A stretch of 64,000 nt of DNA, taken from contig PMSV01000012.1 of the NCBI GenBank assembly GCA_003168265.1, positions 1 to 64,000 on the forward strand, given 5' to 3'. Shown here piece by piece: positions 52,782 to 60,933 of the stretch. Numbering within the stretch: position 1 is the first letter of the stretch; the number at the start of each line of letters is the position of its first letter. The translations under genes were made by a program, and so were the position numbers. The notes below the pieces were generated by a model. It did not search any database and was not told the DNA's origin. It was given only the letters and a program-made list of their open reading frames with translations. Source of the stretch: Chitinophagaceae bacterium. Lineage in GTDB: Bacteria > Bacteroidota > Bacteroidia > Chitinophagales > Chitinophagaceae.

Positions 52782-53750
52782 TCAATCCTTATTCTCCAAA
52801 TTAAACAGACTGTCCACAAACTCATGCTTGTTAAAAACCAGCAGATCCTCCATCTTCTCACCCACTCCTATGAATTGAACCGGGATCTTAAATTGCTTTG
52901 CAATCGCCAGCACCATACCGCCCTTGGCCGTACCGTCCAGTTTGGTCACGGCAATTGCTGAAACCTGGGTCGTAGCTAAGAACTGCCTGGCCTGCTCCAG
53001 AGCATTCTGACCCGTCGACCCGTCCAATACCAGCAATACCTCATGTGGCGCATCCGGCATAATCTTCTTAATCACGCGGTTGATCTTGCCGAGTTCATCC
53101 ATTAAAAAAGCCTTATTATGCAAACGTCCGGCCGTATCAATGATCGCAATATCCACCCCCTTGGCAATAGCGCTTTGCACCGTATCAAATGCCACTGCAC
53201 CGGGATCGGCGCCCATACCCTGTTTCACGATCGGCACCCCTGTGCGCTCGCTCCAGATCGTCAATTGGTCAACTGCAGCCGCCCTGTAAGTATCGGCAGC
53301 GCCGAGTATCACAGATTTGCCCGCTTTCTTAAAATTATAAGCCAGCTTCCCAATCGTAGTCGTCTTCCCAACTCCATTAACACCTACAACAAGGATCACG
53401 AAAGGTTTTTTCCCATCGGGCACATTAAAATCCTGGTAAGAATGGGAATCGCTGTCCACCAGGATCGATTCCATCTCATACTGCAATATTTTATTCAGCT
53501 CCGAAACATTCAGGTACTTGTCCTTAGCCACCCTTTTTTCAATCCGATTGATGATCTCCACAGTTGTATCTATTCCCACATCTGCACTGACCAGGGCATC
53601 TTCCAATTCATCAAGAACCTCGCTATCCACCGTGCTCTTGCCTGCAATGGCCTTGGTGATCCGGGACAGAAAACCTTGTTTGGTCTTCTGCAGGCCCTCA
53701 TCAAGGCTCTCTTTCTCCTTTTTCCCGAATAGTTTATCAAAAATTCCCAT
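52782..53750 (-). CDS. ftsY: Signal recognition particle receptor FtsY
   Basis: This 322-residue GTPase docks SRP-ribosome complexes at the inner membrane. It has the helical N domain (VLDELEDALVSADVGIDTT), the P-loop GVNGVGKTTT (residues 123-132), DTAGR (205-209), and TKLDGTAKGG (269-278), with QFIGVGEKMEDL at the end. The N-terminal membrane-binding extension is short, as in many Bacteroidota. A hairpin at 53801-53826 separates it from the DUF4295-L33-L28 genes on the same strand, so transcription into ftsY may be partial or independent. Confidence 0.96.
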   Translation of the reverse strand: MGIFDKLFGKKEKESLDEGLQKTKQGFLSRITKAIAGKSTVDSEVLDELEDALVSADVGIDTTVEIINRIEKRVAKDKYLNVSELNKILQYEMESILVDSDSHSYQDFNVPDGKKPFVILVVGVNGVGKTTTIGKLAYNFKKAGKSVILGAADTYRAAAVDQLTIWSERTGVPIVKQGMGADPGAVAFDTVQSAIAKGVDIAIIDTAGRLHNKAFLMDELGKINRVIKKIMPDAPHEVLLVLDGSTGQNALEQARQFLATTQVSAIAVTKLDGTAKGGMVLAIAKQFKIPVQFIGVGEKMEDLLVFNKHEFVDSLFNLENKD

Positions 53751-53800
53751 CGTCTTTTAATTTCAATTTCCAAAAACTTTTTCAGGATTGGTGCAAAATA

Positions 53801-53826
53801 ACAAAAGCTGTCCTTGGAGACAGCTT
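53801..53826 (-). terminator. Hairpin between DUF4295 gene and ftsY
   Basis: A perfect 8-bp stem (AAGCTGTC at 53805-53812 and GACAGCTT at 53819-53826) has a 6-base loop and is followed on the minus strand by a T-rich tract. It lies 24 bases after the DUF4295 stop and probably terminates or attenuates transcription of the ribosomal-protein operon. Confidence 0.65.
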
Positions 53827-53849
53827 CTATATTTTGATCTAACCCATAA

Positions 53850-54023
53850 TTATTTCTGAGCCAGAAAGTCCTTGATCTTGTCCTTATGGACAATTGACTC
53901 CTTAAAGGTATAGGCACCGGACTTGGAGCTGCGAACGGCCCTGATCACTTTAGTCCAGTTCTTGGCTTCTGCTGCGACCTTTGCGTCTTTGCTTTTAATA
54001 GCTGTTTTTGCTGCCTTTGCCAT
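53850..54023 (-). CDS. DUF4295 small basic protein
   Basis: The minus strand encodes a 57-residue protein from ATG 54021-54023 to TAA 53850-53852. It begins MAKAAKTAIKSKDAKVAAEA and continues KNWTKVIRAVRSSKSGAY, TFKESIVHKDKIKDFLAQK. This is the DUF4295 family found in Bacteroidota directly after rpmB and rpmG. It is likely ribosome-associated, as the operon position and strongly basic composition suggest. It lies 17 bases after rpmG and is followed by the hairpin before ftsY. Confidence 0.9.
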   Translation of the reverse strand: MAKAAKTAIKSKDAKVAAEAKNWTKVIRAVRSSKSGAYTFKESIVHKDKIKDFLAQK

Positions 54024-54040
54024 ATAATAATTTATTTAAA

Positions 54041-54223
54041 TTATTTAATTTCTTTATGAACCGTCATCTTCTTTAAGATGGGGTTAAACTTCTTGAGTTC
54101 CAGACGCTCTGGGGTGTTTTTCTTGTTTTTTGTAGTGATATACCGGCTTGTTCCCGCTTTGCCACTGTTTTTATGCTCGGTGCACTCCATGATCACCTGC
54201 ACCCTATTGCCCTTTTTTGCCAT
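54041..54223 (-). CDS. rpmG: 50S ribosomal protein L33
   Basis: This 60-residue basic protein matches L33: [20 protein letters not shown] and [23 protein letters not shown], then [11 protein letters not shown]. The paired cysteines of zinc-binding forms are reduced to one (Cys14), so it is the zinc-independent type. It lies in the order L28-L33-DUF4295, the usual Bacteroidota operon, 28 bases downstream of rpmB. Confidence 0.95.
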   Translation of the reverse strand: MAKKGNRVQVIMECTEHKNSGKAGTSRYITTKNKKNTPERLELKKFNPILKKMTVHKEIK

Positions 54224-54251
54224 TTTATTAAATTAAATACTTGATTATCAA

Positions 54252-54488
54252 TTATATTTTCACGCCTTCCGACCTCAACTTCTTAATTACACTATAGAGT
54301 CCATTCTTGTTAATCGTCCTGCGGCCTTCAGAAGATAGTTTCAGGGTCACCCATTTGTCCTCCTCGGCAAGGAAAAACCTTTTTGTCTGCAAATTGGGCA
54401 AAAACCGCCTCTTGGTCTTGATATTGGAGTGGGATACTTTATTCCCACTAACCGGAACCTTCCCCGTAACCTGACATACTCTTGCCAT
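54252..54488 (-). CDS. rpmB: 50S ribosomal protein L28
   Basis: This 78-residue protein begins [21 protein letters not shown], carries the canonical [28 protein letters not shown] and ends [22 protein letters not shown]. It is a core protein of the large subunit. The length and the sequence agree with Bacteroidota L28. It is the first gene of the operon continuing with rpmG and DUF4295. Confidence 0.97.
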   Translation of the reverse strand: MARVCQVTGKVPVSGNKVSHSNIKTKRRFLPNLQTKRFFLAEEDKWVTLKLSSEGRRTINKNGLYSVIKKLRSEGVKI

Positions 54489-54583
54489 AACTGCTAAAAT
54501 TTAGGACGGCAAAGGTCGCAAAATCCTGCTAATTATCAAAAAGAATCATAAGAAATCTAAATAAATGGCCTGATATCTTCCTC

Positions 54584-54823
54584 TCATGCCAAATCACCGC
54601 CAAAATCCGAATTCTGCCTTTCTCCAACTTCAACAAGTCTTTCCAACCTTAAAACCATGCCCTTTCCCGTCTCAATAAACCAATGCCCGTCCCACTCGAA
54701 AACCCTCCGGATCCTGTCTTCTGAAGCCAACATCATCCCCGACTCCGACTGGTAAATTATTCGGCAGCTCACCATTTGCAGAGCCAAATCTTCCAATTCC
54801 TCCAAAAATTCATTCTTATTCAT
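54584..54823 (-). CDS. Short hypothetical protein
   Basis: The 79-residue protein is counted from ATG 54823 (MNKNEFLEELEDLALQM); an earlier ATG at 54832 adds 3 residues. Acidic helix first, then a mixed segment CRIIYQSESGMMLASEDRIRRVFEWDGHWFIETGKGMVLRLERL. No family is recognised. It lies between rpmB, on the same strand, and the divergent ppk gene. It has a protein-like composition and may be real, but evidence is limited. Confidence 0.45.
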   Translation of the reverse strand: MNKNEFLEELEDLALQMVSCRIIYQSESGMMLASEDRIRRVFEWDGHWFIETGKGMVLRLERLVEVGERQNSDFGGDLA

Positions 54824-54929
54824 TCCGCGCAAAATTGAGCTTTCGCCTCTCCTTGTGTTGTTAACAATTAATAATTAATTAATTTTCCGCATTAGTTCAC
54901 GATCTACTTTGCGCGCAAAAGTAAAGCAG

Positions 54930-57077
54930 ATGCAAATGATTACCACGGAAATGAAAAGAGGAACGATCATAAGGGATATCAGTTGGCTCTCTTTTAACGG
55001 GCGGGTATTGCAGGAAGCAGCCGATCTAAGTGTTCCCCTCAAGGAAAGGATCAAATTCTTAGGCATATTCTCCAATAACCTCGATGAATTCTTTCGGGTG
55101 CGGGTCGCCACCCTTAACCGGATGATAGAGCTTTCCGGCAAGTCCAAAAAAAATATAAACATGCACCTTGAGCATTCGCCGGAGAAGATCCTAAGCGAAA
55201 TCCAGTCCATTGTGCTGGAGCAACAGGACGTATTCAACCGGATCTGGGAAAATATACTTATCGAATTGGAAAAAGAGAAGATTTTTCTGGTAAATGAAAA
55301 ACAATTGAGCAAGGACCAGCAGAAATTCGTGCAAACCCATTTCGAGGAAGATGTTCGCTCAAATATCATTCCTCTGATGATTGAGAGTATCACAGGTTTT
55401 CCTTACTTGAGGGACAAATCCATCTATCTCGGAGTCGTGCTTTCCCGCAAGGACACCAGCATGAAAAGAAAATACGCACTTATCGAAGTGCCTAGTCGTT
55501 TGCTTGGCCGTTTCGTCAAACTCCCCTCTTCCCAGCCAGGAGAAAACTATATTATTTTGCTGGAAGATGTAATCCGTCACAACCTGAAGAGCATCTTCTC
55601 TTATTTCGGTTATGATCGTTATGAATCCTGGGTTTTCAAGCTCACCCGGGACGCTGAAATTGACCTGGATAATGATGTCGCTACCAGCCTGATCCAGAAA
55701 TTGGAAAAAGCAGTTCGCAACCGCCGTAAAGGAAAGCCGGTCCGATTTGTTTATGATAAGGAAATGGATCCCGGGCTATTTCAATACCTTGTCAAACGTC
55801 TCAACCTCAAAAAAGGGAACCTGATGCCAGGGGGCCGGATTCATAATTTCAGGCATTTCATGGACTTTCCTGATGTATTCACAAAAAAAGGCCAGCGTAA
55901 AAAACCCTTTGATCATCCTGCTCTCGTCAGGGCCCCCAGAGTAACCGATATCGTGTTGGAAAAAGACGTCATGCTGCATTTTCCCTATCATTCTTTCAAT
56001 CCACTGATCGACATGCTCAGGGAAGCAGCCATTGATCCCAATGTAACAGCAATAAAAATTACTTGTTACAGGATGGCTACCAATTCCAAGATCATCAACG
56101 CCCTAATCAATGCGGTGCGTAATGGTAAACAGGTTACGGTAATGCTGGAGCTCAGGGCGCGTTTTGAAGAAGAAGCCAATCTTGAGTGGAAGGTCAGGCT
56201 GGAAGATGAAGGTGTGAAAGTTCTGATCGGCATTCCCAATTTGAAAATCCACGGCAAACTCTGCATGATTAAGAAGCGGATCAACAACCATACGATTCAT
56301 TATGGCTTTGTCAGCACGGGCAACCTCAATGAAAAAACTGCTACCATCTATGGCGATCATTGCCTGCTCACATCCGACCGGAATATCATGGCCGATGTGA
56401 ACCGCATCTTCAATTTCATCGAAAACCGGAAAGAAACTATGCTCAAGGGCTGCAAGACCCTGATCCCCTGTCCGACTCTGCTAAGAAAAGAATTGCTTCG
56501 TATGATCGATAACGAAATCAGGATTGCAAAGAGCGGGAGGCATGCGGCTATGATCCTGAAGATGAACTCCCTTTCTGACGAAATGTTGATCTATAAGCTC
56601 ACCGAGGCTGCCAGGTCAGGTGTTGAAATAAAACTCATCGTGCGCGGGATCTTTTGCATGTTTACGGAAAACAAAAAATTCATCAAACCGGTCACCGCTA
56701 TCAGCATCATCGATGAATATCTGGAACATGCCAGGGTATTCATTTTCCATAATGGAGGAAAAGAGAAAACATTTATTTCTTCCGCAGACTGGATGATTAG
56801 AAACCTGGATCATCGGATCGAAGCCACCTGCCCCATACGTGAAGAAGAAATCAAAAAAGAGCTCAAAGAAATCCTGGAAATTCAGTTATCGGACAATGTC
56901 AAAGCCCGTTACCTGGACAATGAATTAATCAATACCTATAAAAGGGATAAAAAATTAAAAAAGATCCGTTCTCAAATCGAAATCTATAATTACCTTTTTC
57001 ATAAGACATTGAAGCATCCTGAAGTGATCAGACTGGAACTGGCCGAAACACTCGAAAAATCCTTTGCCTCCCTGTAA
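54930..57077 (+). CDS. ppk1: Polyphosphate kinase 1
   Basis: Start at ATG 54930 gives 715 residues; an in-frame TTG lies at 54909 and another ATG at 54936. The enzyme polymerises the gamma-phosphate of ATP into polyphosphate and can run backwards. The N domain shows ISWLSFNGRVLQEA and FLGIFSNNLDEFFRVRVATL. The two phospholipase-D-like catalytic domains contain the phospho-accepting His in IHGKLCMIKKR and the second His in SADWMIRNLDHRIEATCPI. Domain order and length agree with the family (about 690). The ppx gene follows 15 bases on, so polyphosphate turnover is jointly controlled. Confidence 0.96.
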   Translation: MQMITTEMKRGTIIRDISWLSFNGRVLQEAADLSVPLKERIKFLGIFSNNLDEFFRVRVATLNRMIELSGKSKKNINMHLEHSPEKILSEIQSIVLEQQDVFNRIWENILIELEKEKIFLVNEKQLSKDQQKFVQTHFEEDVRSNIIPLMIESITGFPYLRDKSIYLGVVLSRKDTSMKRKYALIEVPSRLLGRFVKLPSSQPGENYIILLEDVIRHNLKSIFSYFGYDRYESWVFKLTRDAEIDLDNDVATSLIQKLEKAVRNRRKGKPVRFVYDKEMDPGLFQYLVKRLNLKKGNLMPGGRIHNFRHFMDFPDVFTKKGQRKKPFDHPALVRAPRVTDIVLEKDVMLHFPYHSFNPLIDMLREAAIDPNVTAIKITCYRMATNSKIINALINAVRNGKQVTVMLELRARFEEEANLEWKVRLEDEGVKVLIGIPNLKIHGKLCMIKKRINNHTIHYGFVSTGNLNEKTATIYGDHCLLTSDRNIMADVNRIFNFIENRKETMLKGCKTLIPCPTLLRKELLRMIDNEIRIAKSGRHAAMILKMNSLSDEMLIYKLTEAARSGVEIKLIVRGIFCMFTENKKFIKPVTAISIIDEYLEHARVFIFHNGGKEKTFISSADWMIRNLDHRIEATCPIREEEIKKELKEILEIQLSDNVKARYLDNELINTYKRDKKLKKIRSQIEIYNYLFHKTLKHPEVIRLELAETLEKSFASL

Positions 57078-57092
57078 AAAAACACCAATACC

Positions 57093-58019
57093 ATGAGACT
57101 TGCTGCGATCGATATCGGAAGCAATGCAGCCCGCCTGCTGATCTCTGAAGTGAATAGTCAGGGTGTCAGGGTCGAATTCAATAAACTCAATCTGGTCAGG
57201 GTGCCTTTGCGTCTTGGCTTCGATGTATTTGAGCAAAAAAGAATTTCGGACGAAAAAACCTCAATGATCATCAGTACAATAAAAGCCTATAAGCACCTTG
57301 TGGAAGCCTATGATGTTGATTATCTCAAAGCAGCAGCCACTTCTGCCATGCGCGATGCTGTCAATGCAGATGAAATACTTGACCTGGTCAAAAAAGAAAC
57401 CGGGATCCATATCGAGATCATCAGCGGAGGGGACGAAGCCTCTCTCATCTACGAGAACCATATCGCTGAAAACATGGACAAGGAACACGCCTACCTCTAT
57501 ATTGATGTAGGCGGAGGAAGCACTGAACTCACTCTTTTTGCCCAGACCAAACTCATATTCAAAGAATCCTTCAACATCGGAACCATCCGGATGCTTAAAG
57601 ATCAGGTATCCGACGAGAGATGGGATCAGATGAAAGAATTTATCAAGAAGGAAACCCGGCCCTTTGCGGATCAGATCGTTGCCATCGGCTCCGGCGGCAA
57701 TATCAATAAGGTCTTTTCCATGTCCAAGAAAAAAGACGGCAAACCCCTCCCCCTCGAATTGCTTAAAGACTATTACAAGGAACTCAGCAGTTTCCCCCTT
57801 CAGGAAAGAATTAAGATCTATAAGATGCGGGAAGACCGCGCGGATGTTATCGTGCCTGCCATCCTCATTTACATCAATGTAATGCGCTGGTCCAATGCCC
57901 TGGAAATTTTTGTTCCCAAGATCGGTCTGGCAGACGGCCTTATCCAGCATCTTTATCTGGAAGTTGCCAATGGAAATGACTCAGGTGTCAGCCCCTATGC
58001 GGATTTTCGAAAGGCTTGA
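57093..58019 (+). CDS. ppx: Ppx/GppA exopolyphosphatase-like phosphatase
   Basis: This 308-residue protein is an ASKHA-fold phosphatase. The phosphate-1 loop is AAIDIGSNAARLLIS, the second is YLYIDVGGGSTELTLF, and ISGGDEASLIYEN contains the catalytic Glu region. It is shorter than E. coli Ppx (513 residues) and keeps only the two catalytic domains, like short Ppx/GppA proteins. It may remove terminal phosphates from polyphosphate or hydrolyse pppGpp. It lies 15 bases downstream of ppk1 in the same direction. Confidence 0.92.
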   Translation: MRLAAIDIGSNAARLLISEVNSQGVRVEFNKLNLVRVPLRLGFDVFEQKRISDEKTSMIISTIKAYKHLVEAYDVDYLKAAATSAMRDAVNADEILDLVKKETGIHIEIISGGDEASLIYENHIAENMDKEHAYLYIDVGGGSTELTLFAQTKLIFKESFNIGTIRMLKDQVSDERWDQMKEFIKKETRPFADQIVAIGSGGNINKVFSMSKKKDGKPLPLELLKDYYKELSSFPLQERIKIYKMREDRADVIVPAILIYINVMRWSNALEIFVPKIGLADGLIQHLYLEVANGNDSGVSPYADFRKA

Positions 58020-58096
58020 TCCTTGTTTGCCAATTAATTATTTATTCGTAGCTTCTCACTTATTCATCTTGCCAAAACCAACTAAAGCCAATTGAT

Positions 58097-59245
58097 ATGA
58101 GACGTCGCGACTTTTTTAAGAACTCAACCCTGACCACTTTAGGCCTGGGCATATCTTTGCATTCATTTTCTCATTCTTCTTTTTATGATCCTTCAGGCTT
58201 GCCGCAGAAAACGCCTGACAATAATAATGGACTCATCAACCTGAGCTCCAATGAAAATCCTCATGAGATTCCTCCCCTTGCCAAACAGGCGATCATTGAT
58301 GCCATTCCTTTCTCAAACCGTTATTCCTTCAATCTTCCCCAATTCAAAGAAGCCCGCAAGACGATTGCCCAATACTATGGGGTCGGGCCTGAAAATATCC
58401 TTCTTACTTCAGGTTCCGCAATTGTGCTGGATTATACCGTGCGTTATTTTTATAAACCAGGCGCGAATCTCGTAACAGCCGAACCTACTTTTTTCGTCCT
58501 GCCAAGAACGGCAGCGGACCTCGGCTATTCCCTGAAAAAAATACCTGTTGACCAGAATCGCCAGATAGATCTCGCAGGAATGCTCAACTCCATCGATTCC
58601 AATACCCAACTCATTTACCTGGTCAACCCGAATAATCCTACCGGAGTAGCTCTAAAACCTGGTCCCATCAAAGACTTCCTTCGGGAAGCCGCTAAAAAAT
58701 CAGTTACTCTCATCGACGAAGCCTACCTGGACTTTCTTTCCGCTCCGGACAATGAATCCATGATCCCCCTGGCCGCGGCCGATCCCAATATCATGGTCAC
58801 GCGGACATTTTCAAAGATCCACGGTATGGCTGGCCTGCGAATTGGCTTTGTCATTTCCCACGCTGACCGCATCAGGCAACTGGAAAAAAATTATTTTGGC
58901 GAAAGCCAGGTCGCGATCAGTGACCTCTCCCTGGCGGCCGCCCTCGCCAGCCTGAAAGATGAAGATCACCGGGCCTCCGTAAAAAAGAAGATCATCGCCG
59001 CCCGTGAATATACCATCCAGTCCTTGAAAAATCTTAATATCGACGCTATCCCTTCCGTCACGAATTTTATTTTATTTCCACTGGGGAAATACGAAGGCAA
59101 TTTTGCAGAATTCATGTTAACGAAGGGCATCTACCTGCGCTCAAATACCTATCTCGGAGAAAAATTCTGTCGGGTCAGTGTAGGCACTATGGAAGAAATG
59201 CAGCAATTCATAAAGGTCATGAAAGAGAACTGGAAAAGCGCTTAG
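58097..59245 (+). CDS. Tat-exported class I aminotransferase (HisC-like)
   Basis: This 382-residue protein is a fold-type I PLP aminotransferase with a histidinol-phosphate aminotransferase-like pattern. The N-terminus [18 protein letters not shown] is a Tat signal. [36 protein letters not shown] (Asp) and the PLP lysine Lys240 in [17 protein letters not shown] are in place. Tat export implies the enzyme folds with PLP in the cytoplasm and works in the periplasm, which is unusual for this family. The substrate is unknown. It lies 77 bases downstream of ppx. Confidence 0.88.
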   Translation: MRRRDFFKNSTLTTLGLGISLHSFSHSSFYDPSGLPQKTPDNNNGLINLSSNENPHEIPPLAKQAIIDAIPFSNRYSFNLPQFKEARKTIAQYYGVGPENILLTSGSAIVLDYTVRYFYKPGANLVTAEPTFFVLPRTAADLGYSLKKIPVDQNRQIDLAGMLNSIDSNTQLIYLVNPNNPTGVALKPGPIKDFLREAAKKSVTLIDEAYLDFLSAPDNESMIPLAAADPNIMVTRTFSKIHGMAGLRIGFVISHADRIRQLEKNYFGESQVAISDLSLAAALASLKDEDHRASVKKKIIAAREYTIQSLKNLNIDAIPSVTNFILFPLGKYEGNFAEFMLTKGIYLRSNTYLGEKFCRVSVGTMEEMQQFIKVMKENWKSA

Positions 59246-59348
59246 GTACGGTCTCAAAACTTTCCCTATATTAGCAGTCTCATCCGGAAGGCAGGTTGTG
59301 TTTTATTCTAACGCAGAGCCATCAACTCCCCTCCTTAAAAAACACTCC

Positions 59349-60164
59349 ATGTCAGTAACCAAAGAGATCAAAAAGATCACCACCCATACTTTACAACGGA
59401 TGAAAGAAAAAGGGGAAAAGATTTCCATGATCACAGCCTACGATTTTTCATTCGCCAAAATCTTTGATGAGGCCGGAATTGATGTCATCCTGGTCGGAGA
59501 CTCTGCTTCAAATGTTATGGCAGGCCATGAGACCACCCTCCCTATAACGCTTGACCAGATGATCTACCATGCTTCTTCCGTCATACGCGGCACAAGCCGG
59601 AGCCTGGTAGTCGTCGACCTCCCCTTCGGCTCCTATCAGTCAAATTCAAAGGAAGCGCTGGTATCCACATTCCGGATCATGAAGGAAACGGGGGCCCATG
59701 CCATCAAACTAGAAGGAGGAGAAGAAGTGCAGGAATCAGTAAAACGAATCATTGCCGCCGGTGTGCCTGTAATGGGGCATCTGGGCCTCACTCCCCAGTC
59801 AATATACAAATTCGGCACCTATAATGTCCGGGCAAAAGAACAGGCGGAAGCGGAAAAGCTTAGAAACGACGCGAAGTTGTTGCAGGAAGCGGGCTGTTTT
59901 GGTCTTGTACTCGAAAAGATTCCTGCCACCCTGGCAAAAGAAGTTTCCGAAAGTCTGCAGATCCCAACAATTGGTATCGGAGCTGGAAAATTTTGTGATG
60001 GTCAGGTGCTGGTCATGCACGATATGCTCGGTATCAACACGGAATTCAAACCCAGATTCCTGCGACAATACCTTAACCTCCATGCAGAAATTACCGGAGC
60101 AGTAAAGAAGTATATCGGAGACGTCAAATCAAATGATTTCCCAAGCGAGTCAGAACAGTATTAG
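59349..60164 (+). CDS. panB: 3-methyl-2-oxobutanoate hydroxymethyltransferase (PanB)
   Basis: The ATG at 59349 starts 271 residues, a normal PanB length; an upstream in-frame GTG/TTG-type extension is not needed. The enzyme makes ketopantoate from ketoisovalerate and methylene-tetrahydrofolate for pantothenate and CoA. Motifs are [43 protein letters not shown] (metal and folate binding), [26 protein letters not shown] and [18 protein letters not shown]. It ends 3 bases into the convergent hypothetical gene. Confidence 0.96.
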   Translation: MSVTKEIKKITTHTLQRMKEKGEKISMITAYDFSFAKIFDEAGIDVILVGDSASNVMAGHETTLPITLDQMIYHASSVIRGTSRSLVVVDLPFGSYQSNSKEALVSTFRIMKETGAHAIKLEGGEEVQESVKRIIAAGVPVMGHLGLTPQSIYKFGTYNVRAKEQAEAEKLRNDAKLLQEAGCFGLVLEKIPATLAKEVSESLQIPTIGIGAGKFCDGQVLVMHDMLGINTEFKPRFLRQYLNLHAEITGAVKKYIGDVKSNDFPSESEQY

Positions 60165-60637
60165 TGGCGGATATCCGCATCCAGGATATCGTATAGATAC
60201 AGAGATTTGTTTTTATCCTTCAGTCTTTTATACATGCTTCGGCAATCTATCGCATCTGAGAACTGACCAACAACCTCCAGCTTATCGTAGAAATAATCCT
60301 GCATATGTCTTTTCTCCTTTTCTATAACCCGGTTTGCAAATAAAATATCTGAAGCAAAATTCTTCTTGGTCGTTCTCTCCGCGAAAAGTGCAAAATTTCT
60401 CTGGCGACGGCGATTAACCTGAAGAACCAGGATCTGGCAACTGCAGATCTTAGACCCTTTTTTGATACTATGCGAAGCCGTGTCCGGCCCGTTAAAAACT
60501 ATATATGCCATATGCCTAAAACCCGAAGCAGGGAGTGGTCGATAAAAAGTCATGTGTATCCCCGCTTCCGCAATAAATGCATTGCAGAAAAGTAATAGGA
60601 AGAACAGTAAAAGGTATTTGCGTAAAAAAAATACCAT
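60161..60637 (-). CDS. Hypothetical secreted protein
   Basis: This 158-residue protein begins with a strong hydrophobic signal ([19 protein letters not shown]). The mature chain ([27 protein letters not shown], then [20 protein letters not shown] and [20 protein letters not shown]) is basic and mixed alpha/beta, with a Cys-x-Cys pair in KICSCQIL. No family is recognised. It is convergent with panB, with a 4-base overlap of stops. Probably periplasmic. Confidence 0.55.
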   Translation of the reverse strand: MVFFLRKYLLLFFLLLFCNAFIAEAGIHMTFYRPLPASGFRHMAYIVFNGPDTASHSIKKGSKICSCQILVLQVNRRRQRNFALFAERTTKKNFASDILFANRVIEKEKRHMQDYFYDKLEVVGQFSDAIDCRSMYKRLKDKNKSLYLYDILDADIRH

Positions 60638-60933
60638 ATTCTACGATTAGTGAAAAAATGCGGGGTATCAATCAGCGTGGTATTTGTACAGGATTATTTT
60701 ATGTGCTTTCAAAGGGACAAGAGCTCATAAATTTAGGCGAGTACAATCAGATGAGCTGATGTGGAATACAAAAAAATAAAAAATTATCCATATTTCATAA
60801 TCTTTCAAAAAATCTTTAATATAACAAAAATAAATATGTGACTATTAAACTTAAAAAACGTCTAAATCTTGTCCATTTACATCCTTTATACATTTTATTA
60901 TTATATTGCAGATTTAACCAAAACTAGCAACAC

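Noticed and set aside
60577-60759. Short plus-strand frame before the TonB receptor
   Set aside because: It is antisense to the N-terminal part of the secreted protein gene, has no motif and lies in AT-rich upstream DNA.
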